DNA of 64,000 nt from Amborella trichopoda (taxonomy: Eukaryota > Streptophyta > Magnoliopsida > Amborellales > Amborellaceae), in the NCBI RefSeq assembly GCF_000471905.2, contig NW_006499563.1, forward strand, positions 5,162,985 to 5,226,984, in the 5' to 3' direction. The notes under the pieces are model-generated. The model ran no database searches, was not told where the DNA came from, and saw only the letters and a program-made list of their open reading frames with translations. A program made the translations under genes and the position numbers. Numbering within the stretch: position 1 is the stretch's first letter; each line of letters opens with the position of its first letter. This document shows, piece by piece, positions 53,801 through 63,824 of this stretch.

Positions 53801-54996
53801 ATTTAAACTGCATAACCACGATCCAGCTGTATGACCTTAAATCATAGTGCACATCCATGCCACATGATGTTAAACTATTTCGCGCAGGTCCCAAAGGCAT
53901 GACCTTAAACATTCCTTCACAAAGAAAAATGATGATAAGATAACTAGCATGGTGTATACCTTAACAAGGGAACGCTATGAGTAAAAATGACGGATGGGCA
54001 TGGTCACAAAACCATGAGTAACAGAGTTCAATGAATAAAAAAACCAAGCACGGTGAAAACCCAAAAGGGCATCGTGAGTAAAACTGAATGAAAAGGGTGG
54101 ACATAGCCAAAAGCTTATGGGTAAAGAACCCCAAAATAAAAAGAAGTTGGTGCCACTTCCCAAGTTCAAACGAAAATCTGTAAAGGACACTTAGACCAAT
54201 AAACAGGTTGATGCCGCACTCTTCTTAACAAGCGACTTCAGCCCTCACTCAAAAGAAGAATTCTCTGGTGTCATAAATGCCAGGCATCGAAAAATATGAG
54301 CTTCGAGGAAATGATTTTGACAGCTTGAGTCCAGTTGCAAAAGGACTCGAAAGGCAGAAGACTCACCAAGACGGCAAGACAAGTCTCATGAGGAAGAACA
54401 TGATTCCCATGAGGTCACAAACATACTCTAGAAATAAATACTCTGAAGGAAAGAAACTTACAAAGCTAAGGGAGAACCTGCTAAAGACATCAGCTCACCT
54501 AGTCGGCACGACCAGACCTTCGGGATCGGCTAATAGAACCTGCCCCCGACAGGACTCAATAAACGAGACCCATAATGGTACTCTAAATGTCAAAAGGAAA
54601 TCTAGTGTAGCAAAAAATAGTGCCTACTGAAGAAAACCAATAAACCCAGACCAAATGGGAACAATCCCTTCTACATGACACTTAATTGCTAAACGGGCCT
54701 AATTCTGACTGACGAGGTCCATACAAAATCCTCAGCTTCAAAATCACCAACAGTCCACATGAGAGTGAGGACTTCGACAAGATCCCTCAAAATGTATTTT
54801 CTCCCACTAAAGTCTCCTTGGACGGACCTGTGAGCAATGCATCCCTACGTCTAAGCAGCCTAGTTACGCCATTATCTGAAGCTCCTCGACGTTCACATAG
54901 TCCTGTGGCTAGAAAGAAAAAAGTAAGAGCCGAAGGAAAGTTTTTGAATGATTGTCCTTATCGCTTCTCTAAAATCACAACATTCGAAGGGGCAAG
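53466..54996 (+). other. 3' internal region of a third A-family Tat copy
   Basis: A 32-bp array comes first, then a stretch matching 42650-43768 (GGGCATGGTCACAAAACCAT, CAGGCATCGAAAAATATGAG, AAAGGACTCGAAAGGCAGAA). ATTCGAAGGGGCAAGC at 54981-54996 is the polypurine tract next to the LTR. No domain is readable. The body of the element is missing upstream. Confidence 0.7.
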
Positions 54997-56339
54997 CTGT
55001 TTGAACGTATTTTTCATCAACTTGGTCCCTGGTAGGAAGTAGGTCAATAAAAGCCTACAAAATAATGTAAATTCTTGACAGTCTCAGAATGGGCTCAAAA
55101 TTGGTCTAGTTCGTCATCAGCATTTCAAAATACCACCTACCGAGTTTCATCTCAATCAGATATGTTTAAGAAAGTGAACACAAAGAAACAATTTCAGTAA
55201 AATTGGGGCGTAGCACCCTGAAATGGACCCTGTAACTAGATCCATACTTTTAGTGCATCAAATAGTTGTGGGATCACTACCATTAGATCTTACATGATTG
55301 AAATCCTTATGGGTCATGTTTCGGCTCAATCAGGCACTCCAGGACAAAGTTATGGGAAGAATACCGAAAAGGGGTAGGCCGCACACTATTCTCATGTGGC
55401 CACCCTACATCAAAACACCATTAAAGGTGGTTGTTTTCACAGTCATGGACAGTCACTATCCGGGCTTATATCTCACTCATTCCAAGTTGGATCGCTCTCA
55501 AATTTTGTGAGCGTGTTCGTCTCATCATGATAAATAATCTAAGAAGGAAGTTACAGAAAATTTAGCAGCAGCATTCCTCATTCGAGCAGCTAGATCACGA
55601 CGGTCTTATACCCGATCGACACGAAACTAATTGCATTAGGTGCGTGAGGCTCGAGGCTATCTGTAGTTTGAACCTCACGTATGATGAATGATTGGATTTC
55701 ACACACAAAGGAATCAAATCTGCTATAAATTTTGATCGTCGAATTTCAAGATTCCAACCAAAAACTCAAGACGAGAAAATCTTCATCCGGAGACGAAATT
55801 AAGCTACATTCTTTGCAACATGATCATGATGGCATGCTCAGTATGATTCAATGAAGAAATCATGAAGAAACATCAAGGAATGAGCACACAATCAATCCGA
55901 AGTTTTCAAGATTCATCCAAGATTCAGTCTAGTGATCATGGCTCAAAAACATGATTCATGACTCGAGTTGGTATCAAAATGATCGTCATGCCGAGCCTTA
56001 CAAGAAAAGAATAATATTTAGATCAAACGGGCATCAGAATGACCTTGGGTAAGCCACAAAAGATCACACAAGTTCTCGAGCAGCAGCAAAGGCTGTTATG
56101 AAATTCCACACATTGTTAGGCAGGGGCAAAATAATCTTTTTGCACCTATTTTTAGAATTTCTTTAAATTCAATTAAATTGTAATTATCTTCAATTCTAGG
56201 TAGTTTTCAAGTGTAAACCCACGTTTTAGCCCAATTCTATATAAACAAGTACTGCCTCATTATACAAAGGACGGATTCATTCTTCTTGGATCAATCAATA
56301 AAACTTTGATTTTTTCTTGAGTTTGTGGGTACATCTTGG

Positions 56340-56755
56340 AGAGAGAGAGAGGAGAGAAGAAAAGGGTCGATACTCGTTGGAAAGGTAGCTTTCTCTCTCC
56401 TCTCTTCTTTCTCTCTCTTCCTCTCTTCTCGTCTATATCTCTTTCTCTCTCCTCTTTTCTCATCTCTATCTCTTTCTCTCTCCTCCTCTCTTTTAATCTT
56501 TACCTCTCTTTTCTCCTCTCTTCTCATTTCTATCTCTTTTTCTCTTCTTTTCATCTCTACCGCTCTCTCTTCTCCTCTCTTCACGTCTCTATCTCTTTCT
56601 CTCTCCTCCTCTCTTTTCATCTCTACCTCTTTCTCTCTCCTATCTTCTCATTTCTATCTCTTTCTCTCTTCTTATCATTTCTCTCTCTTCTCCTCTCTTC
56701 TCATCTCTATCCCTTTCTCTCTCTTCTTCTCATCTCTATCTCCATTCATCCTCTT
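56340..56755 (+). repeat. Expanded polypyrimidine tract in the third A2 LTR
   Basis: About 370 bases consist of CTCATCTCTATCTCTTTCTC-type repeats, roughly twice the length of the tract at 29090-29280 and 45205-45355. Open frames on both strands here are low-complexity artefacts. Confidence 0.85.
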
Positions 56756-57140
56756 CTAATGCAAACGGCGAAGCTTAGCATAGGTTGATTCTCTCTTTCT
56801 TCTGTCACAACCACGACGCCTAGCGTCGATTGATTTTCTCTCTCTTCTTCTATCAATGGTGAAGTCTAGCGTCGACTGGTTTTCTCTCTCTTCTTTTCTC
56901 AACTGGCAAAGCCTAGCACCGACTAGTTTTCTCTCCCTTCTTTTGTCAGTTGGTGAAGCCTAACATGACGAGTTTTCTCTCTGCTCTTCTCTCACAATCA
57001 GTAAAGCTTAACACTGACTGCGTCTCCTCTCTTTTCTCCTCTATAGAATACAGTCGGTAAAGACTAGCATCGACTACATTTCCTCTCTCTTCCTTCTAAC
57101 ATAGTCGGTAATGCTTAGCATCGACTGCGCCTTCCTCCCC
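56755..57140 (+). repeat. 47-bp hairpin minisatellite, third copy
   Basis: About 8 units of the AAGCCTAGCACCGACTAGTT type; the shortest of the three arrays. Confidence 0.8.
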
Positions 57141-57921
57141 TCTCCCTCCTTTATCCTCTCACCTTTCATATCCTTCTCTTCGTTTCTTCTCAGTCCTTCC
57201 TTCTTTTCCTTCTTCTCTTCTTATTCTTTCTTCATAGCCATAATTCTGCTAGTCCTTCGTTCGACTAAGAGGGATTGAGGTTAGCCTCTCACGATAGTCC
57301 TGTCATCTAGTTGTATTGTTGTTGTGTCAGAATTACTTGGCCCGCTTTATTGCCACGTTAGACTGACCATCGTGCCTAGCTATTTGGTATTTTTAATGAC
57401 ATCTAGTATTAATCCTATGAGCCTGTCTTAGGTATCGAGCCCGTTTTGCTATCACGTCAGGCAATTATCCACCAGCTTAGTCACCGCTTTGATCCTCTCC
57501 CTTAGTCGAATTCTTCTCTCCCTCGTCTTTCTTCTCTTTTTATTTTTGAATGCACATGCTTGTGTACGTTCATCAAAGAGGAAAAGGGTGAGGTCTGACC
57601 CACCTGCCTTATAACATTTGCTATATATCTATGTGATTGCAAAAAATAAGAAGAACACAAGCCAAGGGAGGTGATTTGAACCAATTTTATTACTGAGGGG
57701 CTTTCTTTGTGATCTAAGAGGGTGCCCACATGAGTCAGCTCGAGTAAGTCCCAAACCCACCTTTAAATTCCTCTCTCCTTGGTTAGTAACACCTACCCCC
57801 ATTCTCGAACGAGGTTCTCGAGAGAAAGATCTCAAAAACGTCCCTGGTCTTCCTTTGAAACCCGAGTCGCATGCTGCCCGATCCCCAAAGGATTCGGAGG
57901 GCAAGATCGAGACACCTAACG

Positions 57922-58225
57922 ACTTAATTCACGGTTAGGGAGTGTGGAAGGAACTACTACCTGGTGTTGAAGCCATGGACGATCAAGCAGGATGTTGTAA
58001 GACATATTGGTGTCAATCACATCAAATTAGGCGTAATCATTGAGATCACCAATCTTGAGACGAAGGCGCACCGTGACGGCTGGCTTTTCTCCTGACTGTT
58101 TAAAACCTTGCACAGTGATGTGGGTAGGAGTGAGGTCGTCAGACCCTAATCCCAATCGGGTGAGGATCCTTCTTGGGATTAGGTTAACTGTTGACCCTCC
58201 GTTCAGCATGATCTAATTGAGAGGG
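57922..58225 (-). pseudogene. Aspartic protease of fragment A
   Basis: On minus the active-site segment reads MLNGGSTVNLIPRRILTRLG; the family has LDGGS here, so the catalytic Asp is Asn. It goes on with TPTHITVQGFKQSGEKPAV and, after a stop, DVIDTNMSYNILLDRPWLQH then VVPSTL. Stops flank the active-site segment (at about 58215 and 58027). Only the last few residues are cut off. Confidence 0.75.
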
Positions 58226-58500
58226 TGGGCATGAAGTTCACCATTCACAAAGAGGGGGCGATTATGGAATTTTCGTCCCAACTGAAGGTCATCTTCGAAA
58301 AAGGAGATTGCCAAGCACCCACTAAGGATGACCTGGTCAACCTCAATAGGTTCTACTTCAATCTCGTATACCTCTGGATTAAAAAGAGCTTGAACCATAG
58401 CCATACGAAAGTCTCTAGACAACAGGAGAGCAACGTAGATACTTAGAAGGGATGGAAGCTTTATCAAGTGCCCAATTACATCGTATTTCACTTTATCCTC
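58213..58500 (-). pseudogene. Conserved pre-protease block of fragment A
   Basis: On minus: YDVIGHLIKLPSLLSIYVAL, LLSRDFRMAMVQALFNPEVY, EVEPIEVDQVILSGCLAISF and HNRPLFVNGELHAHPLN. Fragment B (62942-62658) has the same block. It is a normal part of Ogre-like Gag-Pro proteins, just before the active site; I know no separate function. Confidence 0.7.
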
Positions 58501-58602
58501 ATTAGTCTTCTATGTTCTTGATCCTGTCACTAGCGTGGGTGGTATGGTAGGCTTAAGAATAGGTTTTGGTTGGATTTTAATTTGTGGCACTAGCTGACTT
58601 TG

Positions 58603-59196
58603 TCATTCAGCTAGTGCGGTTTTGGTTAGTGGAGGAGTAATTGAGACTTGTATTAGGGATGCAGAGGTTTGAGGTTGAGGTGTGGGGGAAAGCAGAGGAT
58701 CAGGAAACTTGAGGGCTTTGAACTTTTGAGGTATGGGTTGTAGCTTCTTTCCTGATCTTAGACTCATTGGCCCCACGCCGGTTGGTATTTCCAAGATTTA
58801 CACCATGTGGGAGGCCTATTCGGAACAAGAGCCTGAAGATGACTTCGTCTGTGCTTGGGTTGACAGGGCATCGGTGGCTATCGAGAATACAACCGCTTGG
58901 GCCAACATCTCTTTGAGGCATCCTTGCTGTGGCGTGGTGAGGCTGGTATCTTCGAACTCTTTGTTCAAAGTGTCGAAGTCTTGGCACCGTCGAGCTGCAC
59001 TTGTAGAAAAAATAGAAGAGAAGGAAGGAGAAGAAGAATTAGAATGCTCCAGGCAGCTTTTTAAGTCGTCGTCGGACTTGGATGTTTGCAGGGGATACTT
59101 TAGGTCTTGCCTCGGCTTTGATGGTTGTGGGGTGCTTTTAGCGTCGTCACCCATATTGGAAGAATCCTGAGCTATTGGTGACTCAGGGATGTCCAT
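58603..59196 (-). pseudogene. Gag-pol linker of fragment A
   Basis: The minus frame 59196-58816 carries SNMGDDAKSTPQPSKPRQDL and SKSDDDLKSCLEHSNSSSPS, then CQDFDTLNKEFEDTSLTTPQ. A Pro-rich stretch follows (58794-58603: SLRSGKKLQPIPQKFKALKF). It corresponds to 34560-35060 of T2. Confidence 0.65.
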
Positions 59197-59759
59197 CTGA
59201 TTGGATCAAAAGGACAAGGCGACCTACCCCTAGAATGAAGTCCTACAAGGTTGGCAATGAGGGAAGGGGCCTGAGAAATTCTTCCTTGACTGGTGGCTGA
59301 GGAGGACGACTCCTTCAGCAAGCCGATCTAGGTGCCCGTCATCTCATTTGAGATCCTTGAGCGGGTGTCTGGACTGCCCTATCAAGCTGGTGAGTAGTCC
59401 AAGCTTTGTAGTCTACCTCACATTTCAGGGATTTGAGCCTGTTCAGCCCATGGTAGACATCCCAACGCTGAGACGTTGAGGGCTTTGAAGGGTCTAGTGT
59501 ATGCTCATGAGGGGCTTGTAGTGTGACTTCCTCTTGAATGGGCGTGACAACCTAGACTCACTCTGAGAAAATCTCACAAACGATGTGCCCCTGCGAGACT
59601 TTGTCCGCGACTATAGCATCGAACCCAAAGCACTCGTTGAGTTCGTGGTCCCATATTTGGTGATATGGACACCAGATATTTTTCTTGCCTTCGGCAAGTG
59701 TGACGACCCAAACTTTTCCCGGCCAATTTGAAGGAATGGCAGGATAGGGAGTTGAGGAA

Positions 59760-60010
59760 GAGGCCAGTTCTGGTTGAAAGAGTCAGCGCCGGGTGGATTG
59801 GAGAAGAGGTCAACGCCGATTGAAAGAGCCAGCGCCGGGTGAGTTGGAGAAGAGGTCAGCGCTAGTTGGAAGAACCAGCCCGGGTGAGTTGGAGAAGAGG
59901 CTAGTGCCAGTTGGAAGAGCCAGCGTCGGGTGAGTTAGAGAAGAGGCCAACGCCGATTGGAAGAGCCAACACTGAGTGAGTTGGAGAAGTGTCAGTGCCA
60001 GTTGGATTGA
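59760..60010 (+). repeat. 46-bp array of CGCCGGGTGAGTTGG / CGCCGATTGG words
   Basis: AGCGCCGGGTG-type words at 59785, 59831, 59876, 59922 and 59968 give steps of 46, 45, 46 and 46. Between them AACGCCGATTG, AGCGCTAGTTG and AGTGCCAGTTG alternate, so the unit is two ~23-bp halves. The same two words alternate in the 42-bp array of T2 (41240-41430). Confidence 0.85.
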
Positions 60011-60142
60011 GTGTCAACACCAGTTGTATCTTTAACGTGCATGAGTTGAGTATGCCACTTGCTGAATGCATGCTGATTGAGTGCCACATGTCCAGATTTT
60101 ACAGTCTTTTGGTGACGCTTGGCTAGCCACCACAACCCAAGA

Positions 60143-60200
60143 GTACTTAAGCCCCCTTCCTCCGTGCCACTCATTCTTACTTCATTTCTCTCTCTCTAAG
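60143..60200 (+). promoter_or_regulatory. LTR promoter core
   Basis: GTACTTAAGCCC is identical to 8243-8254 and is again followed by a TTCTCTCTCTCT leader. Confidence 0.5.
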
Positions 60201-61466
60201 ACATAAGGTGGGAAGAAGTGACTGTCGGTGAGCAGCCATAGTTAGGTGAGTGAAAGCCATGAGGAGAGAAGTGGAGAAGACACCATTGTTGTTTCGATAA
60301 GTGGATCCATCACCATGGCATGATTTTTGAAAGAATGTATGGAATTTATGCATGTAAATTGAGAATGAAAGTGTATGAAATTGGGGCTCTTGTTCTATGA
60401 TAATGGTGAATGTGAAGAATGAATGCATGATTCTTAGATTTTATAAGAAATGCATGCTATGCATGATTATGTGTGTGTTCACATTGTGAGAGAATGGTTG
60501 TTGTCATGTGGCTCACCATGAAATGTAAGCTTGCAACATGTTGTATGCCACTGTTAAATTCCAGAAGTTTGCATATTTTTTTAAGAGACTTTTGAATAGT
60601 CAAATGGGGTCTGATTGACCTCAAACCACCCTCATTGGAAAGATATACGAGTCTAACAAAATGTATGTTTTTACCACTGCTGAAATTCTTTACAAAAGTG
60701 AATTTATGTTTCAAAATGGGAACATATATCATTATTGAATGTTTTCCTGGATTTTTCATTAATATCACTGTGGCCACTGATTTCAGCTAATCAAATGAAG
60801 TTCACATTTTGCAAAACCATAGCCATTTGAAAGATCTTTGAATGGGCTAAAATTTTCATGCGGAAACTATTATGAAAAGCTTCCTAGATTGAAAGTTATA
60901 ACTTTCTTTATGAAGGTATGTCACTGTGGGCAGCATTGATAAAAATCAAAACTATCACCTTGTTTTCCATGAACTTTTGAACCACCAAATGGAATCCAAA
61001 TGCTTTTAAATTTAGTTTGTAAGAAAGATATACATCTTGGCTTAAAATTTTATTTTGTACCCGTCACAAGTTGCCCTAAGGTTTGAATGTTATAATGACT
61101 TGATGCAGGGCACATTACTGTCTATTGTACACAACGGGGGGCAGTTAGTTAACTCGCATTTCCTTGAATCATTAATCGGTTTTTGGAGTGTCCTTCCTTT
61201 GTCAGCACTTTTAAAAATTTTGAATTTATGAATGAAATGCTTCTTTTTCTCTTCTAGATGATTTTGCTGCATAACTTCATTCTTCTTTTACTTTGTCGCA
61301 CCTCATTTACTCTTTTTGGGCTTGAACGCCCTTTGAAATGTTTATTGTCTCGAGGGGCTAATACCCTAGGCATTTTTTAGTCTTGTGACGAGCTGTTGTG
61401 GCTTCAATGACTTCAAATGGGGGAGAAATTGCTTCTTCTCCCCTTAACGTTTGATTGGCCAAGGGC

Positions 61467-61733
61467 TCAATTCATTTTTCTCATTATTTGACGAGCCTGC
61501 TCACTATAAATAGTCCAATGAGGAGGGGATTTGACCTCCATTTGAGGTGCATTCACTTTGAGCCCATCATAACACTTGGTCTCAGGCACGAACTCCTTTA
61601 GATGTTTTGAAGCGATACGCATAACCTCCAATTGGTTCTGGAGACTGCAAATTTCGCTTCTTACCTCTGCTAGGGGATCCTGTTCTTGAGGGTGAGAAGG
61701 TTGTCCTCTCTGAAACTGCTCTCCCCCCACCAA
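61467..61733 (-). pseudogene. Unassigned frame of fragment B
   Basis: On minus an 88-codon frame, RGQPSHPQEQDPLAEVRSEI then SLQNQLEVMRIASKHLKEF. The second part could form a short coiled coil. It may be an upstream part of a Gag-like protein, which would mean a junction between two elements near 61960. I do not recognise it. Confidence 0.3.
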
Positions 61734-62289
61734 ACCGGGGAGGTGCGGAACTTGTGGTTGACTACTGGTTTGAACTAGCCCTGCGGTGGGACGAGGAGCA
61801 TCCTCTATGCTTATAGCAACTGGGTTTTGAAAAATCTTCTACAACAGCTAGCGTGCCACTTCTGCTTTCAAGAGTGCAATAGGGACATGCAGGAATTTTT
61901 GATGGACCGACGTGTAGGTGACCTTTGGTGCCGAGAATTTTATCCCCATAACTTCCTAAATTTTAGGAGTGACCTTTAGTTCATCTTCCTATAAAAGTGG
62001 CTCTAGACTGAAATCAAAAGGGGAAGCTTCATCTTTAGGCGGGGATGGAGCTTCTTCAGGGGTAGTGAATAGCATCTTAGGATGAAGGGAGTCAGAGGAA
62101 GAATTTTGCCTTGTCTTTCTTCTTCTTTGAACATGTCCACCAATGTTTGTCTGATGTTGTCAACATCTTCATATGACGAAGATTTTACCTTTCTTAAGGA
62201 TTTGGAATCACCATCGTTTGGCTTTTGGGATGACACTAAATTTGTGAAGTAATACTTGTCATCAGCAAAGTGAGTTCAGCTACAGGAAA

Positions 62290-62645
62290 TGGCCTTTTGT
62301 CGGCATAGACTGTGTGCTGTCTCCCATCTCAATTATACGTGAAGCACTGGTGCAATGTGGATGGAACCACCTCCTGATCATGGAGCCACGAGCTGCCGAG
62401 AAGGATGTTGTAGGAGGTGTCTGTGTCGATTACATGAAATTGATTGTAGCCATTCAATTCACCAATCTTGAGAAGAAGGCGGACAGTGCCAACCGGCTTC
62501 TCTCCTGACTAGTTGAATCCCTGGACATTGATAGGTGTCGGAGTGAGATCTTCAGAACCTAATACCAACTAAGTGAGGATTCTCCTTGGGATAAGGTTGA
62601 TTGTCGACCCTCCATCCAACATAATTCGGTTGATGGGGCATGCAT
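62290..62645 (-). pseudogene. Aspartic protease of fragment B
   Basis: On minus the active site reads IMLDGGSTINLIPRRILT, with the catalytic Asp kept. Later FHVIDTDTSYNILLGSSWLH then VVPSTLHQCFTYN gives the C-half, where the usual GRPW has become GSSW. Frame changes occur between the parts. It is the best-kept protease of the T2-like family here. Confidence 0.75.
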
Positions 62646-62657
62646 GAAATTCACCAG

Positions 62658-62942
62658 TCACAAAGAGGGGGCGATTGTGAAATTTTTTTCCCAATTGTAG
62701 ATATCCTCTGAGAAGGTGATCGCCATACATCCATTCAAGATTGATGGGTCCACCTCAATGGGTTCTACTTCAGCCTCATACACCTCTAGATCGAAAAAAG
62801 CCTGGATCAGAGCCATACAATAGTCCCTTGAGAGCATGAGAGCATCATAGATGCTAAGAAGGGCTGGAAGCTTCTTTAAATGCCCTATTGAATCATATTT
62901 TACCTTTTCCTTGTCATCCCTTTGTGTTTCTAACCCCTCCAT
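62658..62942 (-). pseudogene. Conserved pre-protease block of fragment B
   Basis: On minus: VKYDSIGHLKKLPALLSIYD, LMLSRDYCMALIQAFFDLEV, EVEPIEVDPSILNGCMAITF. Close to 58213-58500 of fragment A. Confidence 0.7.
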
Positions 62943-63339
62943 TAGTTTGGGTTGAGGAGCAGGTTTAAGTGGAGGAGGTTTGCTTTAGCCTGCTAGCTGA
63001 CTTGATTGGGCATCCGGCTTTGTTTGGGAGATGAAGGTTTGAAGTTGAGGTCTAGGAGGTGGTTGGGTATATGGGACTATCGACATCTCAGGGAATTGGA
63101 GGATGGGTGGATTGTCCCTGGTATTTGGGCGAGGAAGGAGCCCAAGGAGCCAAAAGATGGGTGTATTGTTTAAAGCATTAAGGTGAGGGAGAATTGAAGG
63201 ACCAAGAAATTTTCAAATGCCTGGCTTTTGAGGTGGAGGTTGTGCATTTTCCCCTATCTCAGGCTCATTTTCCTCGTACTGGGTGAGGCTTCTGATATCA
63301 GCACCATGTGACACACTTCCTGAGAATAGAAGCTCTTCC

Positions 63340-63824
63340 CTCTTGATTCTTTCTGCCTCTACTCAAAGTCAGGCTCAAGGGACCACTGGGGTTTCTTTGA
63401 TTTTGACTTCTTGTGCATCTTAAAGGAGAAAGGTGATCGTGTCTTGGTTCGAGCCGCTAGGGCATCAGCAACTGTTGAGAATCCAGCTGCCTGGGCAAAC
63501 CTATTTTTCAGTTGTCTCCAATGTGTCCTGCTTATTTTAGTTCCTTCAAGTTCTCTGTCAAGAGCCTCGAAGTTTGGACATTTCACGGTTGCACCTACAG
63601 GAGATATATAAGAGGAAGCATGAGAAAAAGAAGAAGAAGAAAAAGAAGAAGAAGGAGAAGGGTCAAAAAGTGAGGGACGTTTAAGGTCGTTCCCCTCATC
63701 AGACCGATCTGGGCAGCTTTTTGCATCATCGTCAGAATTGGACTTGTGCAAAGAGTCTTTTTAAGTCTTTCCCTAGCTTAGACTATTGGGGAATGCTTTT
63801 AACGTCGTCATCCTCATTGGATGT
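63340..63824 (-). pseudogene. Gag-pol linker of fragment B
   Basis: The minus frame 63751-63359 reads SDDDAKSCPDRSDEGNDLKR, a Ser-rich run, CPNFEALDRELEGTKISRTH and KKSKSKKPQWSLEPDFE. It matches T2 at 34675-35040 closely, including the DDxKSC-DRSDEGNDLK motif. Confidence 0.75.

Larger units (their letters stand above)
54997..57921 (+). mobile_element. Tat family A LTR, subtype A2, third copy
   Basis: It opens TGTTTGAACGTATTTTTC, with TATATAAACA at 56238, AATAAA at 56297, a long C/T tract (56385-56755), the 47-bp minisatellite (56755-57140) and the common end block to CACCTAACGA. A minus-strand Tat fragment follows immediately. Confidence 0.8.
57922..59698 (-). mobile_element. Minus-strand fragment A of a T2-like Tat element (Gag end to protease)
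   Basis: Read on minus from 59698: Gag finger (WCPYHQIWDHELNECFGFD, about 59690-59590), linker with GDDAKSTPQPSK and DDDLKSCLEHSN (59196-58816), a conserved pre-protease block (58491-58213) and the protease. The fragment ends in the protease at the A2 LTR. It is in opposite orientation to T2 and to the flanking LTR, so it is a separate insertion or an inversion. Confidence 0.75.
59699..61140 (+). mobile_element. Chromovirus-like LTR, + strand, right end uncertain
   Basis: It opens TGTGACGACCCAAACTTTTC, close to the start TGTAATGACCCAGACTTTC of copy 1. A 46-bp array (59760-60010) comes next, then GTACTTAAGCCC (60143-60154, identical to copy 1) and a C/T-rich leader, then AT-rich sequence without coding signal. 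No internal region is attached, so it is a solo LTR or a truncated one. The right end is a guess at the point where Tat-like minus-strand sequence seems to resume. Confidence 0.55.
61140..63824 (-). mobile_element. Minus-strand fragment B of a T2-like Tat element (linker to PR-RT spacer)
   Basis: Read on minus from 63824: linker (ATSNEDDDVKS-like, homologous to 34579 onward), Ser-rich run, pre-protease block, protease and a PR-RT spacer (62236-62003, KSLRKVKSSSYEDVDNIRQT). Then comes an unassigned part with an open frame 61733-61467 (AEVRSEICSLQNQLEVMRIA, coiled-coil-like). It overlaps fragment A in content, so the two come from different copies. Confidence 0.7.

Noticed and set aside
56260-56788. 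Long Arg/Glu-rich or Ser/Leu-rich frames on both strands (also 28995-29406 and 45156-45471)
   Set aside because: They are translations of C/T or G/A microsatellite-like leader of the A2 LTR; no domain, and all phases are open.
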